A DNA stretch of 64,000 bases from Cercospora beticola (Eukaryota; Ascomycota; Dothideomycetes; Mycosphaerellales; Mycosphaerellaceae). The DNA is taken from assembly GCF_033473495.1 (NCBI RefSeq), contig NC_088941.1:2356001-2420000 (forward strand), in the 5' to 3' direction. Positions 14,565 to 27,212 of this stretch are shown here, piece by piece. Positions within the stretch are counted from its first letter, which is position 1; each line of letters starts with the position of its first letter. The position numbers and the translations under genes are program-made. The notes under the pieces were generated by a model, which was not told the origin of the DNA, did no database searches, and saw nothing but the letters and a program-made list of their open reading frames with translations.

Positions 14565-14794
14565 TATTAGAAAGTATAGTCTAGTTAGATATTCTAAGAG
14601 ACACTTTAGGAATTAGGATTAGGTAATATAGGTTATATAATACTAGGTTATATAACCTAGCTAATACCTATCTTAGGAGTAAGATATAACCTATAACTAA
14701 CTAATATAATTAACTCGGTTAGTTCCTACTTATTATCTCTACTTCTACTATATTATACCTATCCGACGAGTGCCTACGAGAATATAATTCGATA
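14565..14794 (+). repeat. 5' LTR of the innermost element
   Basis: Starts TATTAGAAAG and ends TTCGATA, consistent with TG...CA ends changed to TA...TA. It differs from the 3' LTR at seven positions by eye, all transitions. Confidence 0.9.
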
Positions 14795-17700
14795 GGTTAT
14801 AAGCCCGGGTTTATAGAGAGGCCCTAAGTAGAAAGAGTTAGCCTTCTTATTCTTAAAGTAATACGTATTACCTCTTATAGGACCTATAGTATTAACTAGA
14901 TAGAGAAGCAGGAAAAGAGTATAAGAGAGACTAGAAGTATATCCTATCTATACTACCTTACAGCTTTAGAAGATTCTAGTTATAAGCTAGAAGTCCCTAA
15001 AGAGTAAGTAAGACAGAGAAAAGCCTAGTAAGGCATACTCTGCTTTAAAAGAGAGGTATACTAAAGGAGTATAAAGAGGAAAGGATTAGCCTTAGACTAT
15101 AGTACCTAAGTAGATAAGACTAGGCCTAAGTACTAAGTACTACTAATACCTTAGAACTAGCTAGTAGTACCTTTCTAAGAAGGTAGATCTTTTAGAGGTT
15201 CTCTACCTAAGAACCTAACTAACTCCTATAAGAGAGAAGAGTCCTTAGATACTTTAGCTAAGAGAGAAGAGTCTTAGTAACTAGGGAAGGCAGAAATCTA
15301 GAAGCTACTAATTAGATTAAAAGAGCTTATATTTCTAGAGTTTAGATTTGTTTATTTAATTTTATAGAAATAGATTTAATAAGTAAATTAGATAGGAGGA
15401 GAATACTAATCCTAATAAGAGAGAACTAGAGACTATAGTTTAAGCTATAGGAGAATATACTTAGAGGAAAAGAAATCTTCTAGATAATCTTAGACTTAAA
15501 GGGATTATTAGTACCTACTCTAGCTAAATCTAAAGTATCTAAGGCTTTATTAAGTAAAGGGAAAGGTACTGCATTTTTAGAGTTTAGCTTAAAATAGTAG
15601 AAGGATAATATAAAGGCAATCTATATCCTAATAGAAAGTCTTTATATAGATAACTAAGATAAAGTAATAGATAAGATAAGAGTATATAATATCTAGATAA
15701 AGCTATATAGGAAATATAGCAAAGTCTAATAGGTATATATAATAGCTATTATCTAAGAATTTATAACCTTTAAAATAGAACTAGAGGATATAATTAGGAA
15801 ATTATAGGTCTACCTTAGTAATCTTAGGAGGAGGATTGCAGAGATTAACTAGAGGGAGTTATACTATAAGACCTCTAATATAAGGATTAAGTATCTACTC
15901 TTTATACTCCTAGCTAAGTATAAAAGTATAAGGCAGACTATCTAAGCTTAGAAGAACTTAGACTCTAAAGAAATCCTCTAACTTCTTAAAGTAGAGGAGT
16001 TAATATAGTATAGATACTAGTTATAAGAAATAGCAATATTTGCTAAGAGAAGAGGGATCTAAGGTATAAAGCTAAAATGCTACTTCTATAAGGAGGAGCA
16101 TTTTAGAGGTATTACTAAGTATCTATACCTTAATAAAGCTAAGAGAACTATTAACTTAAGATAGGCTAGTAGAGTAGAGAAGAGAAGAATACTACCTAGA
16201 GAGAGTATATTTAGGAGGAGATCTTTACTAGATAGAGAAGTATTAAAAGAAATAGTAAAGAAACTTAACTTAAAAGTCTAATCTCTTAAGAAGAGACAAA
16301 CTTTAAGGAAGTTTTCTAAGAAGGTATATACTACCTAAGAAGATATAGAACCTTCTATAGTATCTAATATATCTTAATCTCTATTAGAGAATAATAATAT
16401 TAATAAAGTTATATACTTAACTATAGAAGCAAAAGGCAAGTATATACTATTAAGATAGCTGCTTAACTCCTATACTTTATTATATATAACTAACTAAGAA
16501 TTACTTTTTAAGGAACTAAAACCTCTTTAGAGGAAAAAGTAGATTAAGGTTAGAGGTAGCTATCTAATAGCTATATATATAGGAAATATAGTAATAGGTA
16601 GGAAAAGAGGAAAATAGATTATTCTTAAGAATATTCTTTTTATACCTAGTCTAGAGGTAAATCTTGTTTCTTAGAGCTAATTTAGTTAGTAGTATAGTAT
16701 TTAACTACTAAAATTTATACTTATTTTATTATCTAGGAAACTAGTTATCTAGATAAAACTATTAGGAGGAGTACTATTTATTAAGGAGATTAATAATATA
16801 TTATAGGAGCTTATAATATTATACTTTAATTAAAAATAAGAGAATAAAGCCTATACCTTTAAAGCCTAAGAAAAGACCTAAGAATAGTAGGAGCTTTAGT
16901 ATAGAAGACTTATATATTTTAGAGAGAGTCTTCTTAGAAACCTATATAAAGTATCTAACTTAAAGGCTTAGATTCCTATTCTAAAGGAATACTAACCTTA
17001 TAGAGTATATTTCTTAGCAAAGATAAAGAAATATAGAGGGAAAGAAACTAAGAGGAAACTCTAAAAGTTGTCTCTAGTTTCTATTAATATCTATAGTCCT
17101 TTACCTATTTTAAGATTAGGATATAAATAGTAGCTTAAGATTATTAATAACTTCTTAAGAAAGAAATAGACTTTCCTAATAAAGTCTAGAGAAGATATAC
17201 TAAGTATTCTTAGAGACTAGAAGGTAAAAGCTAAGCTATAATCGGGAAATCCCCTCTAGATTATAAGGAGTAATAGAGCAAGAGAGCTTCTTACTATACT
17301 AAAGTAGTAGGAGAAGGACTATAGAATTTCCTTCTATATAACTAAAGTATATAACTCTATCTAGAATAGAGTAGTTAAGAAGTTAATCTAAACCTCTAAA
17401 GACTATATAAGAGTAATACTAGAAGATGCCTATATGCCTATTAAATTCTAGCTAGAAGCCTTAGCAGCCTATATAGTTATTAGAAATTCCCTTCCTAATA
17501 GCCTAGAAATTAATAGATTTAAGGTATTACCTAAGGAAGCCTTTTTAGGCATTTAACTCTTAGTGTTATACTTTAGAGTTTAGGGTTATAAAGTAGTAGT
17601 CTATATAGATCCTAAGTCCTAGCTAGTAGAGATAAGATTAGATAAACTAATAAATAGAAGTAAAGATACTATATTTATTAGGTATATTCCTAATACTACT

Positions 17701-20470
17701 AAAATATAGCTCTTCTAGGAGCCTAATATAAGGGCTATTAGAGCCTATAATACTGCTACTTAGTTTAAGTATAAGAAAGGAGGAGATATAGAGCTAAATA
17801 TTCCTAAGCTTAATTAAGTAAGTAGTATACCTATTAGAAACCTAGTTAGCAGACCTCTAAAGAAGCTAATAGTAGTTATACCTTCTATAGCTGCTATACC
17901 TATAGCTATAGTAACTAAACCTATAGGTCCTAGCTAAACACTCTTTATATAGTTACTACCTCTACTAAAGGATAAGAAGGAGTACTAGAGGATAGAGAAT
18001 CTAGAAGAAGAAAACTCTAGGGAACTATAACTCTAGTAGGAGAAAAGTAGAACTACTAAACTACCTAAGCTAAGCTAGGAAGTTAATAGATAAGCTAGTC
18101 CTAGTACTAGTAGGAGACTATATTCTAAAGTAAGAGGATTAAATATTATATAGTAGGACCTATAAGGAAATAGGGATTAGAAGAGGAACTAAGACTAAAC
18201 CTATAGCTAAAAGAGAAGGAGATCTATCTTAGATAAAGGACTAGGCCTAGAGCTAAAAGCTTATAGTATAGTAATAAGATAAGTACTTTAGAAGAGATAG
18301 AGAGAATATAGATAGAAGGAGGAGCCTAGTACTAAGCATTATAAGGCATTCCTAAGCTAAGTCTAAGGCTAAGAATAGGAGTAGATTTAGGAAGCTCTAT
18401 TAGAGGTCTAGGAGTCTATATTTATAGCAATTGCTCCTTAAGTCTCTATATAGAGACAAGAGGTACCTATTCTAAAGTCCTATAAAGAGGCAATTTAGGA
18501 TCCTAAATAGAGATATATATAGGAGGATATAGTCTAAAAGGAACTAACTATATTAAGAAGTAATAATACCTAGATAAAGGTTATTCTACTTAAAGAAGCA
18601 AACCTTATTATATCTAAGTAGGTATTTAATATAAAGAGATTAATTAGTAGAGCTATTAAGAAGTTTAAGGTAAGACTAGTTATAAGAGGTTTCTCTTAGA
18701 AGTTTAGAGTTAATTTCTAGGAGACCTTTATACTAATAGTTAGATATAATACCTTAAGGGTATTTATAGCTATAGTTTATAAGAAGGATCTAGAACTCTA
18801 CTAAGTAGATATAAACAATATATTTACTAAGAGCAAACTTTAAGAGGAAATCTTTATAATTCTACTATTAGGAGTTAAGATTCTACCTAATATAGTCCTA
18901 TAAATCCTAAGAAGCTTATATAGACTAAAGTAAGCAGCAAGAGACTAGAACAAACTCTATATCTTAAAGTTAAAATAGATTAGGTTTATATAATTAGAAG
19001 TAGACCTATACCTTCTTATCTACTAGAAAAGGAATATTCTAATCCTAACCTATATAGATAATATTCTAATTATAGTACTAAAGCTAGAAGATATACTTTA
19101 GTTTAAGAAATAGCTAGGCAAAGTATTTAAGATTAAAGATCTTAGAGAACTAGAGAAAATCCTTAGAATAAGGTTAATAAGAGATAGACAAGCTAGAACT
19201 CTAAAGCTTAATTAAGAATACTTTATCTAGGAGAACCTTATAAAGCTAGGAATAACTAAGGAGATAGCTAACCTAACTCTCTTACTAATAGATAGTTATA
19301 ACAGCCTAAAACTAATAGGCTTATATAATAAGAGAGGGAATAAGACAGAGTACTAAAGCTAAACTAGTACCTAGATATAGCCTATAGTTATAATAAGACT
19401 AGATATTACTTTCTCTCTTAGAAGGTTAAGCTTATACGTCTTAGACCTAACTAAGAGGTATATATAAGCTCTAAAGAAACTAGCAAGATACCTAAGGTTA
19501 TCCTAAGACTTAGGACTAATATTTAGGAGAAATAGAGGAAGTCTAATAGGATATTTAGACTCTAACTATATAATAGACAAAGCAGATAGAGTCTTAATCC
19601 TTAGGAGTATCTTCTTCCTTTATAGAGCCCTAGTTTCTTAGATAAGTAGGAAGCAAAAGTCTATTATAATATTAATAATAGAAGCTAAGTATATAGCTAT
19701 AAATATATATATAAAGTAATCTTAGTTCCTAGCAGCACTCTTAAGAGAGATAGACTATATAGAGTTAGTAGGAGAATACCTATTCTAACTAACTATAAAA
19801 GTATATCCTAATATAGTAAGAGAACTAAGGCTAGTACAAATTATAGGAGACAATTAGGTAGCTTTAACTCTTATTAAGGATATATATATCTATAAGAGAT
19901 CTAAATATATTAATATTATATATAACTATATTAGATATCTCTAGTAGCAGAGGAAGGTTATAGTAGAATATATTCTAATAAAAGAGATAGTTGCTAATAG
20001 CCTAACTAAACTAAAGAATAGGCTATAGTTTTAGGAGTTTATAAGACAACTCTAGCTTATATAGAAAAGGGCAAAAGATTCTAGCTCTAACTATAGATTA
20101 AACCCTAGACCTAGAATTAACAAAAGAGGACACTTAATTAAGAGATATATAATATCCTTAATTAAGTTATATTAAGCCTAGGAGTTATACTATAGGAGAA
20201 GTAGCTTGCTATACTTAATAAGTAATTAGGATCTAGGAATCTATATATAGTCTAAAAGGAAAAACCTAGTAGAGAAGCAAAAATAAAGCTATCCCCCTTA
20301 TAGTATATACTAGAAGAAGGCTTTATCGATACTAGGCTAAGGAGTTAAACTAAAATAGATTAGGTACATAGCTCTAACTATATAACTATAGCACCTAATA
20401 ACTTATTATAATTTAGGGATAGATTTAAATATAGGAATATAGGCAGAAGACTATCTAGCCTAAGTAGGAG

Positions 20471-20700
20471 TATTAGAAAGTGCAGTCTAGTTAGATATTC
20501 TAAGAGACACTTTAGGAATTAGAATTAGGTAATATAGGTTATGTAATACTAGGTTATATAACCTAGCTAATACCTATCTTAGGAGTAAGATGCAACCTAT
20601 AACTAACTAATATAATTAACTCGGTTAGTTCCTACTTATTATCTCTACTTCTACTATATTATACCTATCCGACGAGTACCTACGAGAATATAATTCGATA
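20471..20700 (+). repeat. 3' LTR of the innermost element
   Basis: Retains TGCAG and TGCAAC where the 5' copy has TATAG and TATAAC, which reveals the state before CpA/TpG loss. Confidence 0.9.
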
Positions 20701-21250
20701 TAAACTCTAGAAATATAAGCTCTTTTAATCTAATTAGTAGCTTCTAGATTTCTGCCTTCTCTAGTTACTAAGACTCTTCTCTCTTAGCTAAAGTATCTAA
20801 GGACTCTTCTCTCTTATAGGAGTTAGTTAAGTTCTTAGATAGAGAACCTCTAAAAGATCTATCTTCTTAGAAGAGTACTACTAGCTAGTTCTAAAGTATT
20901 AGTAGTACTTAGTACTTAGGCCTAGTCTTATCTACTTAGGTGCTATAGTCTAAAGCTAATCCTTTCCTCTTTATACTCCTTTAGTATACTTCTCTTTTAA
21001 AGTAAAGTATGCCTTACTAGGCTTTTCTCTATCTTATCTACTCTTTAGAGACTTCTAGCTTATAACTAGGATCTTCTAAAGCTTTAAAGTAGTATAGATA
21101 GGATATGCCTCTAGTCTCCTTTATACTCTTTTCCTACTTCTCTATCTAGTTAATACTATAGGTCCTATAAGAGGTAATACGTATTACTTTAAGGATAAGA
21201 AGGCTAACTCTTTCTACTTAGGGCCTCTCTATAAACCCGGGCTTATAACC

Positions 21251-21480
21251 TATCGAATTATATTCTCGTAGGCACTCGTCGGATAGGTATAATATAGTAG
21301 AAGTAGAGATAATAAGTAGGAACTAACCGAGTTAATTATATTAGTTAGTTATAGGTTATATCTTACTCCTAAGATAGGTATTAGCTAGGTTATATAACCT
21401 AGTATTATATAACCTATATTACCTAACTCTAATCCCTAAAGTGTCTCTTAGAATATCTAACTAGACTATACTTTCTAATA
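21251..21480 (-). repeat. 5' LTR of the second-family outer copy
   Basis: Reads TATCGAATTA... to CTTTCTAATA on the plus strand, 230 bp. The adjacent internal stretch (plus strand, just left of 21251) includes a CCCGGG-containing segment also found after the inner 5' LTR, near the expected primer-binding region. Confidence 0.9.
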
Positions 21481-24400
21481 GCTACGACTAATTAAGGATA
21501 CTACTATTAAGCCGGAAGGATATTATATATACTATACTAACTAGAAGAGTAGAGGAGATATAGGAACGACGAATTATACCTACCTCTATAACCTTTAACT
21601 AAGTATACCGCCTAATTTAAGATACCTTCGAAACGCGTAACCTAAAGCTAGAATACTAAGCAGAATAGTAGAATACTACTCTAACTAAAGTTTATAGTAA
21701 TAACTCTAATAAGACGCTAATTTAGTATTTCTAAACTATATACGATAACCTAATAACTATTAAGCCTAGACTACTAATCTTACTCTAGTACGATACTAAC
21801 GTAATAAACTAGCTTATTCTTACTTACTAAGATAGGCCGGAGTATTAAGTAGTATTACTAGGTAACTACGAGTTATTAGAGGCTCTAATTACTACTATAC
21901 TAACGTCTATTACTACCTAGTTAAATATTAATAAAGTATAATCGTCTAACTAGTTTATTACTAATAGGCGATATAGAAGGAATACTAGTAACTCTTATAG
22001 TAACCGAAGATAATAGAATAACTACTAGTAACGATAACTATAGAAGAAGTACTTTATCTATAATAAACTAGGTTATTAGTTAAGTAATTATATACGCTAA
22101 GAGCCTACGAAGTCCTATTATATACCTCTACGCGGTCGCAGGTAGAAACAGATAGCTTCGGCTATACTAGCAAAGTATAGGGCGGCTAGGCACCTATAGA
22201 GGTAGGAAGAAGGCGATAAAAAGTCTAGAATTTCGACCTAGGGAGACTAGAGAGCTCCTAAGAACACGAAGACGACGCTAGCGCGGCATAACTACTATAA
22301 GATTCTAATACTCGACTACGGGACAGCCCTTCTAGGTAGTGAATACTACTATAGGTCTAGAGGCTAGAGTAGTAACCTAGGCTCTAAATAGGCTAAAGAG
22401 GAGGAACTAAGTATACCTAAGGGAAGGCTTTAATAAGAAAGAGTAAGGATAGTAGAAATAGAAGAAAGGAATAGTAGAACCCCTACGGATACTAGGACAA
22501 TTAGCTACTAGGAGCCTTTTATCTAAATAGGAGACTCTAGGGCAGACTAGTCCCCTACTCTAGAGCCCTCTAGAAACCTTAAGTCTAAAGGCAGAGTATC
22601 TAACATAAGCTATCTAACTCTATACTATACTTAGAGCTGCCTATAAAGACACCTACTACTATTCTAGACATTCTACAAAAACTAGAATTTCTCTAGATAT
22701 AGGTTATATAACTAGGTACTAAGGAAGGTTAAAATCTAAGTAGGATTTATATAGAGAGATACCTACCCTAGGAACTAGCAAGAAAGAGTTAGATATAGGA
22801 TTAATATAGATACTAGTATAGAGACAAAGACTATATATATAGGCTAGAGTCCCTAAGCTAGCAGGCAAGAGGATCGGGCTCCTAAGCACTTAGTAATATA
22901 AGAAATAACTAAGGAAAACTATATTATAAAGGATCTAATAAACTATTAAGACAATACAAATTGTCCTAAGGAGAACTAGAAACTACGGAAGCGGCAGGCT
23001 ATATAGAGCTTACTATAAAACATAAAGATATAAGGGGGTTTTTCTGCCGGAGTGCTAGTACGAGGGCTTTTCTACCTACGGAAAAATATAGGGCGTGCTG
23101 CTTACTCTAGTTAAAAGAGGTAGACCGGCGTATAAGATTTATCTATCTATATACGCTAAGAATATAATAAGGTACGAGAACGGTTTACTAAGGATAATTA
23201 AGTATACTACTAGTACCTCCTTAATTATAAAGGCAAAGGATTATCTAATAGCGACGACGATTCTAACTAATTAGATAGCTAATAATTCCTTATAGAGTTT
23301 AGTACTATTATACTAGAGATAGCGAAAATAATACTTTTAGCGCTATTAAATAATTCTACCTATTACGCCTTTACTCTATACGATCTATTTACTAAGCTAT
23401 CTACTACGGTTCTAATTAAGTAGATCTTTATAGCTAATCGCTATTCGAGTACTATATTCTAAGGTATCTTACCTAATACTAGAGCCTCTAGTATATTAAC
23501 TGCTAGAATTAAGTAAGTTAAGGCTCTTTAGCGATTAATACCTAATATCTAGCTAAACTAGTCGATATAAGGTACTTACTATATTAAATTTAGAGCTAGT
23601 AACGCCTCCTTCTTAGGATCTATTATCGTACTAATACTATTCGAAGATATCTAGTTCGAGGCTATTCTAACCGATATACTATTCCTCTAGTATATATAAG
23701 ATATAGATAAGCTTAATATTATACTTAATAACTAGAAGAACCTACTAATCTAAAGCGAATATAAGGTTACTATACTTATTATTTATAAATAGAGTTACTC
23801 TTAGCTATTACTCGACGAATATACCTACCTAGCTATATATAACCTCTCTAAGAGTAAGTTAAGAACGCTATACTACCGATTCGGCTACCTCTCTATTAAT
23901 AAGCTAGCCGCTATACTAGACCGAATTAGTACTAAATACGATAAGTATACTCTCTAGCGTATTACTAAGCACTATAGGTTATACTAATTCTATAGATAAG
24001 TACCTAGGCGATTTAAATTTACTCTCTATAACGATAATATTAACTTTAATACGAAGGTTATTATTAATATTATATACCTCGGATAGCCTAAACGACTAGT
24101 TCTATACGTCGTTAATATAGCTACTACTTTCTAAGCTATACGATTCCTACCTAATATAACTACTAAAGTAGTTTAGAATACTTTACGTACCTACTAGATT
24201 AACGTCTATTAAGGGCTACCGGAACGTATTATCTACGACGCTAGTACTAACTTCTATACGGACGAATTCTAGTAGTATATAGCAGCTATAGATATTACTA
24301 CTAAAGAGGTACCTATAGAGGTATATAATAGTATTAGTAAGGTCGAACGATACTATATACTACTATAATAAGCGTTCGATATTATTAAAACAGAAACTAA

Positions 24401-26613
24401 CCTTCCGAATAATACGGTATTATAAATAGCTATTAAGGCTATTAATAATACTACTAGACCTCGAGGTTTAGTACTAACTTTACTAGTATTCGGTACCTAT
24501 CTATAACTACTATTAATAAGTACCTCTACGCCTAATATTAAGTAACGAGCCCTCGCTATTTAAAAGGCTATAGCTAAACTTAAACGCCTTTAATTAGAAC
24601 GTTTAATCTATAATACTCTAAATACTCGTAATAGCTCTAATTTACTCGTAGTAAAGAAACTACTACTAGAGGATAAGGTACTCGTTTAGTATAAATTAGG
24701 TTAGTAGACTAGCTCTTACCTACTAAACCGTATTAAGAACGAAGACTATACTATAGAGTTACCTAGTAGACTAACCCGATTTAGGATTATCTTAGTTAAG
24801 CTATATCTAAGTAATAGTAACGATAATATAGAGGCTAGTAAACTAGAACCTAATTAACTAGAACCTACTAATAACGATAGTAACTACGAGCTAGAACCTC
24901 CGATAGTACCTTAGAAACGTAGAAGGCTAAAAGGATTAAAGAATAAGCTAAAACTAATACTAGCGGAAGCGACTACTATAGTTAATACTAAGGAATAGCG
25001 TACTATAGACGAATTAATTAAACTAAGAGCTACTAAGGTTATTATAGAACTAGGCTATCTATTTAAGGCATTAACTAAGATAGAGATTAAAGGGCTAATT
25101 AACCGAGTTATCGTATTTAAATCTTACGACTACTAGAGGTATAGTAACTACCGACTATTTAAATTATATATAGTCTATAAAGTTAAGAAGCGGAGTAACG
25201 GACAACTCTACGAGAAATTAAGGCTTATTATTTAAGAATATAACGACTATAATAAGGAAACGATTCTAATATAGTTACCGATAATCTAGCGAGTATTATA
25301 GCGAGTAATTATTAGCCTAGCTACGAGTCTAATTAAGCAAGGTTTTACGCTAGAATTACGCGATATTAGCTAAGCGTATACCTAGTTAACTACTAAACTA
25401 AACCGAGTCGTTTTAGCGTTATTACTTAAAGAACTAGAACGCGACTACTATAGAATAATTATAAGAGTCGTCCTACTACTCTATAGATTAGCAGAATTAG
25501 GTACCTATTAGTTTAATATATATAGTAACTACTATAAGGATAAACTCTATATAGTAACTAGCTCGTTTAATCTATACTTACTAATTACTACCTCGGAATT
25601 ACCTAGAACTAGAATCGTCGGAATATAAACCGATAATATACTAATCCTTACTAACTAAGAGTTCTAGCGTATAGAGGCTAAATACCTCGTATTTACTAGT
25701 AAGCCTAAGAAACGACTAATAGCCGATATACCTCTAATCTTTAATAGATATACTATATTACTAAGTACTACCGGAACTATTCGTATTATACTAAAAGGCT
25801 AAGGTAAATAACTAAGCCTTATCTACGATACCGATAGCTATATAGTATAGTATATACGAGGCGCCTACCTAGCGTCTATATATTAATTAGAAGCTACTTT
25901 TAACCTCTTAGTAGTAGCTTAATCTAAGGCACTAACTTCTAACGATATTAAGGCACTTAATAAGCGAATCTAATAGCAAATAAATAACCTTAACTATAGT
26001 TTAATATACTAACTACTAAACCTTAATTCGATAGCGTTATATATCTTTATTAACGGCTTATTCGCAAATAATAAGGACTTCTTATTATAAATCGGTTACC
26101 TAATCGTTATTAGTACCGAATTAACTACTACTAGCTTATTTACTATAACTAGTAATATTGTCTATTAGAGCTTAACTAAGAGTAAACGAGTAATATACTT
26201 AGTCCTTATATTAGAGATATATACTATTAGCTATAGTATTAATATAGTATTTAGTATTAATACTACTCTATCTATAATCTTATAGCGACTAGACAAACTA
26301 GCCTTACTATTAATCGTCTATACCGATTTACTCTCGCTTTACGAATATATAGTTAAGCTCGGTACTACTAAGGAGAAACGCTTAATAATCGATATTATAG
26401 TACTAAGGCAGATATACGAGGCTAGAGAGGTTTATAAGGTACGCTAGATTAACGGTACTACTAACCCTGCTAACTCTATAACTAAATCAATACCGAACAA
26501 GGCATTAACGACGCTTATTAATCAAGGAACGATATTATGCAACGTCTAAGGATAGGTTAAAAGGTGAACTAACCAGGTTCTGAACGATTCATACGAGAAA
26601 GAGAGATTGCTAG

Positions 26614-26793
26614 TATCGGTTTGGCCATAGCAGCCACCTCGCATAAACCGGAATTAGCCCTAACTGCCGGTTCTTCCGTTCCGGCAGTAGTATATAGAGC
26701 CAGCTCGTTCGCTACCTTCCATAGAATCAGACATCTTTATTATACCGACTTTAACACTTGATCGAATACCCTCTGCAGAGGAGCCTACCCACA
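26614..26793 (+). repeat. Right LTR of outer element, 180 bp
   Basis: Begins TATCGG (TG changed to TA) and ends CCCACA. It retains CA where the left copy has TA and the reverse elsewhere, so both copies decayed independently. Its end lies 38 bp before the ATG of the small secreted protein at 26832. Confidence 0.92.
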
Positions 26794-26831
26794 AGGGGTC
26801 ACCGTCAAACCATCACCACTGCACACTCAAC

Positions 26832-27212
26832 ATGCAGATTCACATCTTCTCAGTCATTTTTGTGATTGCGGCTACTACGTCTGCAGAACTGGTAGCAAAC
26901 ACGAATTTCAACTGCGGTCAGCCATACCATGGACAGCTTAGGAGGCAGGCCATCAAGTACCCCTGCACTGGGACCAACGCTTGCGATGATTTGTTTTGCA
27001 AGTCACAGGTCAGTCCTCTCGTAGCAGCGAGTTTCTCGGTTCAGTGGGGCAGCATGCTGATATCATTCCCTATACAGTGCAACAGCGGTACGGCCACGCG
27101 CTGGTATGGCATTTTGACGTGAGTATCAGAGTTGAAATAAAAGAGTCCGTATCGCGCTTCTGCTGACGAGTACCGCAGAAAAGGCGTATGCCAATGTTAT
27201 TGCAGTGGATAA
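26832..27212 (+). CDS. Small cysteine-rich secreted protein, effector-like
   Basis: Three exons: 26832-27008, 27078-27118 and 27179-27212, giving 83 aa. Intron 1 (69 nt) is in frame and free of stops; intron 2 (60 nt) begins with a perfect GTGAGT. Splicing intron 2 matters: it adds a C-terminal TKGVCQCYCSG and brings the cysteine count of the mature chain to eight, an even number typical of disulphide-bonded secreted peptides. The signal peptide is residues 1-18 (ends ATTSA). No domain is recognised. The right LTR of the retroelement nest ends 38 bp upstream of the ATG, so the native promoter is displaced about 19 kb and any transcription must start in or next to the LTR. An effector role is inference from size and cysteines. 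Confidence 0.65.

Larger units (their letters stand above)
14565..20700 (+). mobile_element. Second-family Copia-like retrotransposon, plus orientation, innermost
   Basis: A complete 6136-bp copy with LTRs at 14565-14794 and 20471-20700 and the duplication TAAAC on both sides (14560-14564 and 20701-20705). It sits inside an inverted copy of its own family, at a site equivalent to its own position 15340-15344. Copia-type reverse transcriptase relics are readable near 18665-18760 (RGFS*KFRVNF*ETF) and 19048-19075 (TYIDNILI), so the family is Copia-like and the sense strand is plus. Many in-frame TAG codons mark RIP-type decay. Confidence 0.9.
9210..21480 (-). mobile_element. Second-family LTR retrotransposon, minus orientation, interrupted
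   Basis: LTRs of 230 bp at 9210-9439 and 21251-21480, flanked by the duplication GCTAC (9205-9209 and 21481-21485). Without the inner insertion (14565-20705) it is about 6.13 kb. Sense direction is minus: the 5' LTR is the one at 21251-21480. The interior is an inverted copy of the inner element and carries no intact frame. Confidence 0.9.
7884..26793 (+). mobile_element. Outer Copia-like LTR retrotransposon (family 1), RIP-decayed
   Basis: Bounded by two 180-bp direct LTRs and flanked by a 5-bp duplication AGGGG (7879-7883 and 26794-26798). Its own sequence is 7884-9209 plus 21486-26793, about 6.6 kb; the middle is a later insertion. Reading direction is plus. The interior reads in order: a CCHC-like knuckle relic near 22050-22100, a GAG-pre-integrase-like stretch near 23860-23990, and Copia-type reverse transcriptase and RNase H relics near 25100-26500, where the catalytic doublet region reads TDNILI. 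TAG/TAA stops interrupt everything and no frame of 60 codons survives. It cannot move by itself. Confidence 0.9.

Noticed and set aside
7884..26793. CRISPR-like or satellite array
   Set aside because: Repeats are LTRs with target duplications, not short regular units with spacers.
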